This document shows positions 11,250 through 20,902 of a stretch of 64,000 nt of DNA, one piece after another. The stretch comes from Sialis fuliginosa (Eukaryota; Arthropoda; Insecta; Megaloptera; Sialidae), in the NCBI GenBank assembly GCA_961205875.1, contig OY540818.1, positions 12,188,761 to 12,252,760 of the forward strand, written 5' to 3'. Below the pieces are notes generated by a model that worked only from the letters and a program-made list of their open reading frames with translations, had not been told where the DNA came from and made no database searches. Position numbers and translations under genes: made by a program. How positions within the stretch are numbered: the stretch's first letter is position 1; every line of letters begins with the position of its first letter.

Positions 11250-13990
11250 TTTTTCAAGTGTTTGAAGTTCTAGCCCTTGACTCTGAATAATTAAAAAACT
11301 GACTAATATTATCAGATTTAAATTTTATCCTTTAGGAGATAAAAATAAAAATAAACAAAAAAAGTTTTAGGGGGTTTCATACGTTGCACCATTTACGATT
11401 GTTGATCAGAACATTTTGAACTATCATTTACCCAAGTTAAAAAAATCAAGCAAAAAGCAAAATTCATTGATTTTGTACTGGGTCTATTAAAATTATAAAT
11501 ATAGATATTTTAATATCAAATTCAATGCAAACATTGTTATCACATGTTATTATTGTTAAATAATAAACGAAACCATTTTAACAGCATAATAACCGGATTT
11601 TACAAACATATTTACATATTATATTAATGTGTTGCAACACAATAAAATAATTTTGTTCAACCAATACTAACAAACGTTTTTCTGCACAAATGAATTAATT
11701 TTATTGTAATTAAAGCTCAGCTTTGGTCAATATAATATCAATAAATCCGATTAATATGTTGTGTTACACATGATTTATTTGTTTGTATTTATTATTTGCA
11801 ATTATTGTTTTTAATGCGTGCGTATGTTATTACCGGAACCGGTTTAATGGTTGCATGAATGGGAGGGTTTCTCGTGGATATATCCTCATTGAGATAACTA
11901 ATATCTGTACTAAATATGCATTTATCTACCCTTGAGATTGTAAGGGTAGCTATATTTGGAGCTAGCCCTATACTTATAACCAGAATATACTTATTCATCT
12001 TTTTATGTCTACCAGATATAGAATTTTAATGAATTAAATTTACATATTATAACTTTATTAATAATATATTCTATTCATGTACACGAAAAAAAATATACTG
12101 TAAGAATTACAGTTTTATTCTACCTATCCCGGATAGTAAGCGTAAACTTATAATATTTACTGCCTGGAACTGTAATAATATAATTTTAGGCTGTAACGTT
12201 TGCAGTTTACCTATCAATTTATATTGAATATCTTATTTATTATATATTATATATTATTATAATATCATCAACAGATTTTGGCATATGTTCACAAGAAAGT
12301 ACATAAAAAAGTCTACAATTAAAAAAAAAAGTTTACCCTGTGACGTTTTCTCATTAAATGGCGAGCTTTTCCATTTTTTTCAAAAATGGCCGATTGTGGG
12401 TGTAAAAATAAAATTTTATTTTTGAAAATTTTATCATGTATTTATAACACAAAAAATACATATTTTCTCTTATTTTTGTAAAAATCCCTTCATTTTTACG
12501 TTAATTATTGCATTATTAGTGATAAAAAAAGTTTTTCGACAATTTTTTTATTTTTGAGGTTATAATGCGTTTGAAAAGTAACACTACTTATGCAGTTCTA
12601 TAGTCTATTAACTTATAAGTATTTTAATATTTTTTATATTTTCCTACGACCTATGGAACCGGAGATATATCAAAACAATGCAATTTTTTCGGGACGCACA
12701 GGCCGATTTTTCTAAATTTTTGATTTTCAACTCATCTTCGAACATATAAAGAGAAAATCCAAAAAAATCCAACTTCCCGAATGCATCACTTCAAAATGCT
12801 CATTTCCCTCTACTATAACGACAATTTTCTCTGATTATTTTGCTTTTATTAAAAATCACGCGTTATTCTTTCTTTCTTTATTATTTTTGATTTACCCTTT
12901 TTACGCAACTGACTTTGATTTGTTCAACTTACTTTTCAATTCGTGATAACTTAATCCAATTTACAACTAAATAACGTCATTACAAATTAAATTAATTCAG
13001 TCCTGTAATTAGTTCCTGATGAATGATACATAAAAATATTTAATGAAATACGTCATGAAGAGTAATTAACTGGTAAAATTAGTGAAATCTACGTTAGTAT
13101 TTATATTGAAGGGAGGAGAGGGCTGCGCTTGTTTCCAATTTAATTAAACACAAAGACGTTGAGAGTACCACCCGCGGTGTATGGATTGTAAATGATTTAG
13201 TTACTGTACACTGTGAAAAATAACGACCACGTAATGAAAATACATTACAACAGTGTATTTGCATTGTAATTAACTTTGTGGGCGTTTTTTGCTTGTTTTT
13301 CTTTCTTTGTAGAAGAAGAACATCGTTCAAAATATAAAGCAATTAAGTACTCGATGAGATGAAAAATCTAATAATTATTTTTTAATTAAAAAACTTTATT
13401 TCCGATGTATTTGTTTATACGAATATTAATTAACTTGATTCTTTGTTTTGAACGATTTGTAAATAATGTAGGTATTGTACAGGGACGTCCGCAAAAAAAT
13501 CTCCAAGGAGGTAAAATTTTGAAACACCACTAAAAAAACTTAAGTAGAGCTAATTTTTTGGTCTCCAAAAATTTTAATTTTCATATTCCCTACCTATTGT
13601 TGAAATTTTGTAGATAAAATACTATTTAGATTTTCTTAAGAATACTAATATTTTTAATATTTTTATGATGGGAGGGTACATATCTGGAATATGGTAACCC
13701 TATAAAAATCTCAATAAAACTTACATACCTACATACATTGTCTTACATGCGTTTATGTTTCGATGCACAAATATCGTGTAGACTATTGTCTGCAAAAATC
13801 GTAAAACAAACTGCAACAAACAATATGTCTTCACAAATTCCACAAATTCATACGAAACATATTTAAACATAAAATATATTTCATCTTAAAAACTTTGTTT
13901 TCATTACTGTTTAATGTATTTGTATGTATGCAAAGTAGGGTGGAGTGAAAATGGGAAAATTTCGCAGCTCGAATCGTTATAGTGCGCAAT
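11250..13990. other. AT-rich sequence with an unassigned degenerate repeat
   Basis: 12340-12830 has the texture of an old interspersed repeat (CTATGGAACCGGAGATATATC, TTTTTCGGGACGCACAGGCC), but I cannot place it in a family or find its ends. Minus-strand frames at 11792-11998 and 13094-13342 show no domain. Nothing else is supportable. Confidence 0.45.
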
Positions 13991-13992
13991 AT

Positions 13993-14341
13993 TTCTCCAG
14001 TAATGGATAAAGTAAAACCAGTAATGAGTACGCAGTGATGGACATTTGGTAATGATTACAAAATGATAAGTACTACGACACAAAAGATATAAAAGAAAGA
14101 ATCGTCAAATTTGAAACAAAGTAAAGCAGTTGCTATGATAATATAATAATTAATAAATAAATTATACTAATAATTAGTTTAAATGTCCACCATTTTAACA
14201 CCTACTGGCCGAAGACAGTTAAATGTAAATATATAGAATAATATTCAGAAATATCAAATATAAACAAATATTTCTAAATCAGTACATTTAATTTAAAAAC
14301 AGCCATTACTGAGGTAAAATCCAAGAATGTTCCCAGTACCT
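13993..14341 (-). mobile_element. AGGTACTGGCACCAGT family, partial copy
   Basis: It matches the reverse orientation of the family from the CTCCAGTAATGGATAAAG segment to a damaged end CCCAGTACCT|TA. It includes GTACTACGACACAAAAGATA, TTGAAACAAAGTAAAGCAGT and TTTAAATGTCCACCATTTTA. The other terminus is missing, so the copy is truncated. Confidence 0.8.
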
Positions 14342-14710
14342 TATATCATTTTAAAGCCAATGGATTGCTTTTCAATTTAAATTATTGTACATTCGAATAT
14401 ATATAATATCCCCGTTACCGAGATATGACGTTCTAAAATTTATATCCATGTATGTATAATAAAGTTTTTAGAATTTTTTCCTATTTTCGTTTCATATTAA
14501 ATCAATTAACTGACTTCCAAAACTACGTCAATGGGCCAATACCTGCCGGCATCTCCACCAAAACTAGAGATAGAAAATGAATATTCTCGAGGTGTGGTTC
14601 ATCATTTTGAATAACTGATTTTACATATAAAATGTAGAACTATGTATTATGTATATACAATTTTTATATAAAAATCCAATAGTTTGTGCAATAAATTCTT
14701 GGAATATTAA

Positions 14711-14889
14711 GAGTCGATTCAGTCTCGATCCGGTCTCGCTTCAGTCAAATATTCAGTAGGTATAGTAATACTGTATCGGAGCGTGATTGGACCGAGACCT
14801 GAGCGATACCTATAGTGTGAATGATTTAATTGTTTATTGTTTATTTATATTTGATTGGAGTGATACCGGCTTGATAGTCTCGATCGACA
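14711..14889. mobile_element. TTAA-flanked inverted-repeat element
   Basis: TTAA (14707-14710) precedes GAGTCGATTCAGTCTCGATC, and TTAA (14890-14893) follows a right end whose complement is TGTCGATCGAGACTATCAAG. The inner parts continue to match (CCGGTCTCGCTTCAGTCAAAT against CCGGTATCACTCCAATCAAAT). A TTAA target site is characteristic of piggyBac-type and some Kolobok/Sola elements. At 179 bp it is non-autonomous. A truncated relative is at 60621. Confidence 0.7.
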
Positions 14890-15400
14890 TTAAATCAAAC
14901 TGATTACGTAACACATTCACGATATTACTGTTTTCCAACAAAGAAATAGAGATAAGTTATTAAAAAATTGTTTGTTTTGTTTACTCTTCATTTTTGGCAG
15001 AGTAAATTTAATTTTGAAAAATATAAATAAGTGTGTTTGTTTTGATCTTATATTAAACATGAACAACAAATATTGTATTTTATAAATGTAACAAATGAGT
15101 TAAACGTTTCGAGTGTTCTATGAAATAATTCCTTTGTTATATAAACTTTTTGATATGTAAATAATTTTCTATTGTATTATTATATTAACATTATATTTTG
15201 TTCAATTTACAATATACATATTATAACGACTGTATACTACCGAAATATTATTTTTAAATTATTAATAGTTTATTAAACAGCATTTTATAAATAATTTATA
15301 ACATTATTTTTGTTTATACAATATTCTTATGAGAATCTTTATTTGGAAGTAAACTCGAAATTAAAAATTAATTAAATTTACCAAAATATAATCTCAAAAC

Positions 15401-15776
15401 CAGGGGTGTACCGGAATTCCGACCGGAACTTAAGATGTAGAATTAAAGTGAATAGTTTAACGTCACTACTATTATATTATATTATTTTTATATTCTATTA
15501 TTATTGACACTAGAAATGTAATTATATTCGATCGAAAATAACGTATGCTATATAAATAATTTAAAGAAATTATAGCTATAAAAATAACTTTACGAAGCTG
15601 TAAAAATTACAGAATATGTAGAAAACACAATTTTTATAATTTAATGTATTTTCTTAAAGAAATACCATATAAAATAATAGTATATTAGTTTAATAGATAA
15701 TGATAATGATCTATGTATTTATATTTAAAATATAATAGTAGTGACCTAAGACGTGAATTTTGGTACACCTCTACTG
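15401..15776. mobile_element. Long-armed MITE, CAGGGGTGTACC / GGTACACCTCTACTG
   Basis: The arms are about 80-90 bp. The left reads CAGGGGTGTACC...GTCACTACTATTATATT; the complement of the right reads CAGTAGAGGTGTACC...GTCACTACTATTATATT. CAG/CTG ends suggest a hAT-type element. AAAAC flanks both sides (15396-15400, 15777-15781), which is shorter than the 8 bp expected for hAT, so superfamily assignment is tentative. No frame is present. Confidence 0.75.
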
Positions 15777-15889
15777 AAAACGAGGAATCGATTTTTCTTT
15801 AAAAGTTATGTTATCTGTACATTTTATAGATTTAGAAGTGATTGCTGTTTTTACGAGGTATCACCAGTGAAATTGATAGTTTTGTGGAT

Positions 15890-16060
15890 TTGTCTTGTAA
15901 GACGAGATTAAGATAAATCTCGCATAGTCTCATCTTTGGTTTCTAACAGACAATCCCGTATCGATTTCAGATTTTACAATTGAAAGTCTCTTGTCTCAGA
16001 AAAATTCAACTGGTCTTGTATCGTAGACGTAACCTATACTCAAGTTTCAGTCTCAAGAGA
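15890..16060. repeat. GAGACGAG / TCTCGTCTC-type repeat tract
   Basis: It contains AAGACGAGATTAAGATAAATCTCGCATAGTCTC and CAGTCTCAAGAGATTA. Similar CTCGTCTCG-rich sequence occurs at 1735, 17125 and 40990-42060. It abuts the head of the next repeat at 16085. Confidence 0.45.
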
Positions 16061-16084
16061 TTATTCTTTCTCAAAAACAAAAAA

Positions 16085-16871
16085 ATATCTGCCAAGTAAA
16101 TGCACAGTGCTTCCTCGTGCTAAATTCACCAAAGGTAGTTAATTATTGAACAGTTTAAATAAAAACCGATAGTGTTTAGATAAATTGCCTGGAAATGGTT
16201 AATCATTTAATTTTTATACAATTGTACTAAAAAATATTAGTTATAAATTTTTTTTAAAACGCACTTAGATATGTTTTCGTATATTTTTAATTTTTTGACA
16301 ATTTCAATCTAAATCTAAATTTATGCAAACTCGAAAATGACATTTAAAACGTCAAAATGACATTTAATATGTCCAGCAAATATTAATTTAGAAAAATAAA
16401 ACACGAATTTTTAAAATAAATTGAGATAAATCTTTGTAAGGGAATATTTTACAACAAACATTGTAGACCCATATTATAGGAAAGTTAATGCTCTAAAAAA
16501 ATATTCTATAAAATTTTCACGTAACATGTGTCGTTCTTGAGATATATTGAAAAAATAAATATTTTGGGATGTCACTCCTCCCTCTTACACACGATTTTGA
16601 TGATTTTGAAATGGGACCGTCCTCAAGCTATACCCAACCATCCGACCAAGCTTCAACAATATCGGTTCAATGGTTCATGAGTTATGCGTGTGACAAGGAT
16701 TTAAGGGACAGACGGACGGACGGACAGACAGACAGACACGGAACGAAAAGTGTTTGTCTTGACGAGAAACGGAAAGATCAATTTAAAATTTTGAAATCAG
16801 AAAGCATTTTTTTTGTCTCAATCTGAAACGATCACAAAGCTTCTCGTATCTTCGATATTGCAAGAAAGCAA
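16085..16871 (+). repeat. Interspersed repeat, fullest copy (TGCTTCCTCG head, CGAGGAAGCA tail family)
   Basis: The head ATCTGCCAAGTAAATGCACA-GTGCTTCCTCG is shared with 35386 and 62430. The middle has ACAAACATTGTAGACCCATA and a block ending TTCTTGAGATAT. The tail has TCGGTTCAATGGTTCATGAG, a GACGGACAGACAGACA tract, and AACGATCACAAAGCTTCTCG. The 85-codon frame at 16569-16826 lies inside the tail and is not a host gene. GCTTCCTCG near the head is mirrored by cGAGGAAGCA at the tail of other copies, hinting at short inverted ends. The class is not certain. Confidence 0.7.
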
Positions 16872-17029
16872 TATTTGCCAATGTAATTAAAATACTTTTT
16901 GTTAAAAAAAAGTTTTAAACACACCAAAGTTGGTATTCCTGATTTACAGTGCTCTATGATAACAAATTACTAATCTACTAATTGTTAGTAGGTAGGTACT
17001 ACATAAACAAAGAATTTATATTATCCTTG

Positions 17030-17160
17030 CTTGTTTGCGCTACTGGTATAATAAACGGCACTCAGAGTCTAGAATAATAAATGTTTAAGTACTAATTATA
17101 AATAATGGCTTAAAACCGAGACTAATGATGTCTCGTCTCGTCAGAATTTAAGCAGCCATT
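17030..17160 (-). repeat. GAGACGAGAC-containing repeat, inverted relative of 41010-41140
   Basis: The reverse complement reads GACGAGACGAGACATCATTAGTCTCGGTTTTAAG...TTTATAATTAGTA. Positions 41035-41125 read GACGAGATCGAGACGATAT...GTCTCGGTTTTATAGG...TATAATTAGTA. This is a diverged two-copy match. Confidence 0.5.
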
Positions 17161-17295
17161 ATTATTCCAATAAAGCATTCATCTTTTTTAATACCGGCAA
17201 AGAATAAAGCGATTTTAAATTCATTGACAGCATAATATTACATCTGGAATATATACAAATCAATCGAGAATTTTACTTAAATTCAACTTATTTTA

Positions 17296-17482
17296 AGGTA
17301 CCCAGTTTTGAATATGACCCCAGTAATGGTTTTTTTTAAATTAAATGTACTGAATTAGAAATATTTGTTGATATTTGATTACTACCATTTCCGAATATTA
17401 ATCTATATACATTTAACTGTCTTACAGCATGATTTGATTCCAAACCTTGCTCTTATAGCGGTCATAACTGGCGCCAGTACCT
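17296..17482 (+). mobile_element. AGGTACTGGCACCAGT family, internally deleted copy
   Basis: TA|AGGTACCCAGTTTTGAATATGACC begins the copy. It follows the family to GTCTTACAGCATGATTTGAT, then jumps straight to AACCTTGCTCTTATAGCGG and ends TGGCGCCAGTACCT|TA. The missing middle is about 330 bp relative to the 51632 copy. Both termini and the TA flanks are kept. Confidence 0.85.
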
Positions 17483-17599
17483 TATTTGGTTATTCGAATT
17501 TTATAATATTAAATAAATAATTTGAACTCATTTTCCAATAAATTATATAAATTTCTCTGCGCCCTACAAATACATATAGTAGGTATATGAATTGAGCGT

Positions 17600-17944
17600 T
17601 TGAAACGAAAAAGAACATGTCTGTCTTCAATATCAGTAAAAACTTACGACTACTACATTCGTGGTTGTTTATTTAACATAAAATTTATTAGAGGAGCATG
17701 TACCGGCACATTTATAGTCGAGTTGAGTGAAGCACGATGTTCAATTTTTGCCCGCCCCAGGGGTAAAAACTATGCCCAACCCCAACTGAGTATGCACATC
17801 AACAACGGTCGCATAAAATCAAAATCCATTTACAGGCGCGCAGCCAATGAGAGGCTGTACTTCTTCAGATCCTTTTTAGGGTTCCGTAGAAAACACTTAG
17901 GTCGTTTTTCCACACACCGGCATTCTCAATGCCGGTGCAACTGA
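17600..17944 (+). other. 114-codon open frame, probably not a gene
   Basis: This is the longest frame in the window. The product is basic with many Arg/Ser/Cys and no recognisable domain, signal peptide or repeat. The DNA is GC-richer than its surroundings, contains CTTTTTAGGGTTCCGTAGAA (a phrase typical of insect interspersed repeats), and runs into the CCGGCA element at 17902. I see no splice context or neighbouring exon. Most likely it is a chance frame in repeat-derived DNA. Confidence 0.15.
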
Positions 17945-18162
17945 GTTCTAACTTTGGTGATAGAAACATGTCTGCAGTGTTCTATAAAAGCGTTACCTCA
18001 GAAGGAAGTATATAAATCACAAATATAAAAAAGGCAGTATTGGGTACATCCTCTGTTGACTGTAAGGTACTTATTCGATTGTTGAATTCAACGCCGGCAG
18101 CATTTGACGATGCCGGTGTCGTCACCAAATTAGCCGGGCCGGTCTACGTGGAAAAGCTCTGA
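17902..18162. mobile_element. GC-rich CCGGCA hairpin element
   Basis: The ends CGTTTTTCCACACACCGG and, inverted, AGCTTTTCCACGTAGACCGG are imperfect inverted repeats. A perfect hairpin CACCGGCATT-CTC-AATGCCGGTG is at 17915-17937, and a second CGCCGGCA...TGCCGGTG hairpin lies at about 18092-18120. There is no frame. It looks like a small non-autonomous DNA element; the class is unknown. Confidence 0.5.
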
Positions 18163-19264
18163 TTTTATTACATTGCAACCAACACGCACTTGGCGAATTG
18201 GAAAATAGGAACAAATATTTGGTTAAGTTGGTCAAAAATATAAATTTTTTGGTCAGTGATTCACATGTGTTTAAAAATACTAAATGGTTTTGTTAAAAAA
18301 TCATTTACTCCAATAAAAAAATCGGGATACGCGCCTGACCATGTGGTGAACTGTGTTTTCTTAACTTTTTATTATTATTTTTGTATTGTTTTTTATGCAT
18401 TTCATTCGAATTGGCCGGATTTTTTATGGATTTCATTGCAAAGTAAAATAAATGAGGTATGACCGATTTTTGTTGTGCAGCGAAAAATGTATTTTTAAAT
18501 TTAGCTATAATGGTATTATCCATACGGATATGTCATTCAGTTATTTACTGCGGTTTGTTTTCATAAATCGATCGTTTAGGGTGATGAATAAAAATTCAAT
18601 TATGTTTTAAATGAAAAACTGGTAGTTATCTAATTTCAACTATATTCATAGAAAATATTATAGGAACACTGAATTTTTTGAGTAAGCCAGTAGGTCAAAT
18701 ATGATTGTTTTTGGATTCTTAGAAGGTGAAAATTAAAGAAAATTGTATCTTCATTAGGAATTTAGGGATATTATGTTATTGAATATCTTTTATGACCACA
18801 CAAATTTTTAAAGTTACATACGGGTATGTCTAATTGTTTTGTTCAAATTTCAAGTTAACTATTTTTAATACATTTTTTAGGTTATAAATTTTTTTTTTTC
18901 AATTTTTTTATACATTTTTAGATATTGTGATATTCGAATTTGAATTCAAAAAGTACAAAAAAGTTTTAAACGACCATAAAGGATCTAATTTTGGCCATAC
19001 AGAAAAGAAAAAAATGATAATTAAAGCTTTAAATACTTTTTTAATCCTTCAAATACGAAATACAAAATAATGTTCAGGATTAAAAAATCCTGTCAAGATG
19101 ACCCTATTTTGATCTTAATTCTCATGTTAAGAATATACCCAGAAAGTTATATCAAAGAGAATCTTAAAATTTGGCATATAACCATCTATGTGAATCACAG
19201 TTTGTGCACGGTTGGCTGAGCAATTGCATTTTGATTTTAAAAAAATAAGGTTAGGACATGACCA
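18163..19264. other. AT-rich non-coding stretch
   Basis: Two overlapping frames of about 70 codons at 18256-18523 on opposite strands are chance frames. No repeat ends or motif clusters are seen. Confidence 0.5.
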
Positions 19265-19441
19265 CAGGTTATCTCATAGGGTAGTTTCACCCTATTAGTT
19301 GACAGCTAGTGACATAATCAGCCGTCAAAATCCATGGAAACAACTAATTATTAACAAATTATTACTAACAAGACGGTCAGTGACGTCACACGCACTCCTC
19401 TCCCGCTAATTCCCTGAAATGCTTAGTTATGAGACAACCTG
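19265..19441. mobile_element. Small MITE with CAGGTTRTCTCATA ends and an internal CRE
   Basis: The left end CAGGTTATCTCATAGGG is mirrored at the right by TATGAGACAACCTG. The interior contains GTGACGTCACACG (19380-19392), a full cAMP-response-type palindrome, in a short GC-rich block. At 177 bp it has no coding capacity. The target duplication is not evident. Confidence 0.6.
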
Positions 19442-19849
19442 TATTGTTTAATAACTTTGGACTTGACCTTACTTTTTATACCAAATTTCCCTTTGAGATT
19501 TTTGTTTTTTTTAAAAAAACAGTAAACTTTTGAAAAAGTGAAGATTTTGATTTTGATCAATAAATATTCATAAACATTTTTTATCAATATTTTAGGGTTA
19601 AGTTTATTTTTAATAGTGTACTTTTTTCATTCAAACTCGAATATTTCAACCTTAGATTAGGAAAGACTATGGATACATAACAACCAATGCTAGTCCGTAT
19701 ATGAAAGTGTTACCAAAATTTGTCGACGGCCATCTTTTTTTAATTGTCAAAATTGCATATTATCCCAGAGGCGTCAGTTGAAAATTTATAATATGCAAAT
19801 ATGCTTTAAATTACAATTGAATTTAGTATGTGTATAAGAGATGATAGTT

Positions 19850-20045
19850 CCAAATAGACGTTTCTCTGTTAATCAATTATCACTAAAATATTTTAAAGAC
19901 AATATAAAACATTTATTATTAATTAATTTTATAATTAAAAAAAAAAAGATATTTATTTTAAAATCTGAATGACACACCAATGACTCGTGGAGCGATATGG
20001 TAACAACGCTAGGTAATGTGTTATTTGTCCTTTACCTTTCTTTGT
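19850..20045 (+). repeat. Two-copy interspersed repeat (relative at 60985)
   Basis: Shared order with 60985-61165: TTATCACTAAAATAyTTTAA, then ACAATATAAAACATTTATTA, then GATATTTATTTTAAAATCT, then a block ending CGATATGGTAACAACG. The copies are clearly diverged. No ends could be defined. Confidence 0.6.
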
Positions 20046-20269
20046 CTAAGATTTCAACTTCCAAAAATGGGTTAAAGTGTAAATATCAGTAATGTGTTCC
20101 AAATTCCAGTGCTTTGTATATATAAATACCTGTATTTATGGCACGTATATATACACGCCACTGATTCAACACGAAGGTATACCATATTATATTCCATATA
20201 TCCGGCACTGCATACCCATCGGCTGTGTTCCTCTATTGTGTGTATGTTGTATAACTTACACAGAAGCCA

Positions 20270-20460
20270 ATGCACATAATCAATGCCGCGGTGACGTCAC
20301 ACGGTTTCCGCGACCCAGTTCATAGCCGCATCGTGCACGGATTAGTCGCGTACCCGCCCACCCACTGTTCATTGTCTATGGATACTTCTATGTTGTTGAT
20401 GAGCGGTTGGGTAACACGAGGTCCTGGGGTTTCCAATATATACGCGGAAATCACTCTTGT
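20270..20460. promoter_or_regulatory. GC-rich island with a CRE palindrome
   Basis: GCCGCGGTGACGTCACACGG (CRE at 20292-20299) is followed by CGCATCGTGCACGG, GTCGCGTACCCGCCCACCCA and AGGTCCTGGGGTTTCC. Several frames of 60-109 codons overlap here on both strands because the GC content lowers stop frequency; none shows a domain. This may be a promoter or enhancer, or a remnant of the CRE-bearing repeat at 19265, with which it shares GTGACGTCACACG. Confidence 0.3.
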
Positions 20461-20561
20461 AATTTTATTTAGATAAGTGGTTTCTGTACTAGAACATAGT
20501 GTTTTAGATATATAGCACAGGGTTCTAATTAGTCCGCATGCTTGACAAAAAATAGCAATAA

Positions 20562-20902
20562 TTGCCAGTCTTGGCAAGAACCCCAGTAACGGCAAATATT
20601 TAATTAAATGTACTGAATTAGAAATGTGTTGATATTTGATAACTACCATTTCTGAATATATACATTTAACTGTCTTACAGAGTGATTTGTTAACTATCGG
20701 CCAATAGGTGTCAAAATGGTGGACATTTAAACTAATTATTAGTATAATTTATTTATTAATTTTATTCATTACTGGAGAAAAAACAAAAACAAAATAAAAG
20801 GCTATACTTAAAAAACAAACCATATTTGCGGACTTTGGTAATTAAATTGATTAAATAAAGAATTACTTGTTTTATGATTTTACGAGAATTACAAAAAAAT
20901 GT
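20562..20902 (+). mobile_element. AGGTACTGGCACCAGT family, copy lacking both tips
   Basis: It runs from GCCAGTCTTGGCAAGAACCC through TTAAATGTACTGAATTAGAA, TGTCTTACAGAGTGATTTG, GTCAAAATGGTGGACATTTA and CATTACTGGAGAAAAAAC to ACGAGAATTACAAAAAA. The central TTGACGATTC/TATCTTTTGTG block and the right terminus are missing. Confidence 0.85.

Noticed and set aside
16569..16826. 85-codon frame with SYACDKDLRDRRTDGQTDR as a protein
   Set aside because: It is the translated tail of an interspersed repeat with a GACAGACA tract, repeated at 62680-62850.
17600..17944. Longest open frame (114 codons) as a gene
   Set aside because: No domain, Arg/Cys-rich composition, overlaps repeat-type sequence and a GC-rich hairpin element. 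Frames of about 110 codons are expected by chance at this composition.
20320..20649. 109-codon minus-strand frame as a gene
   Set aside because: It runs from a GC island into the MITE copy at 20562; several overlapping frames on both strands are explained by locally fewer stop codons.
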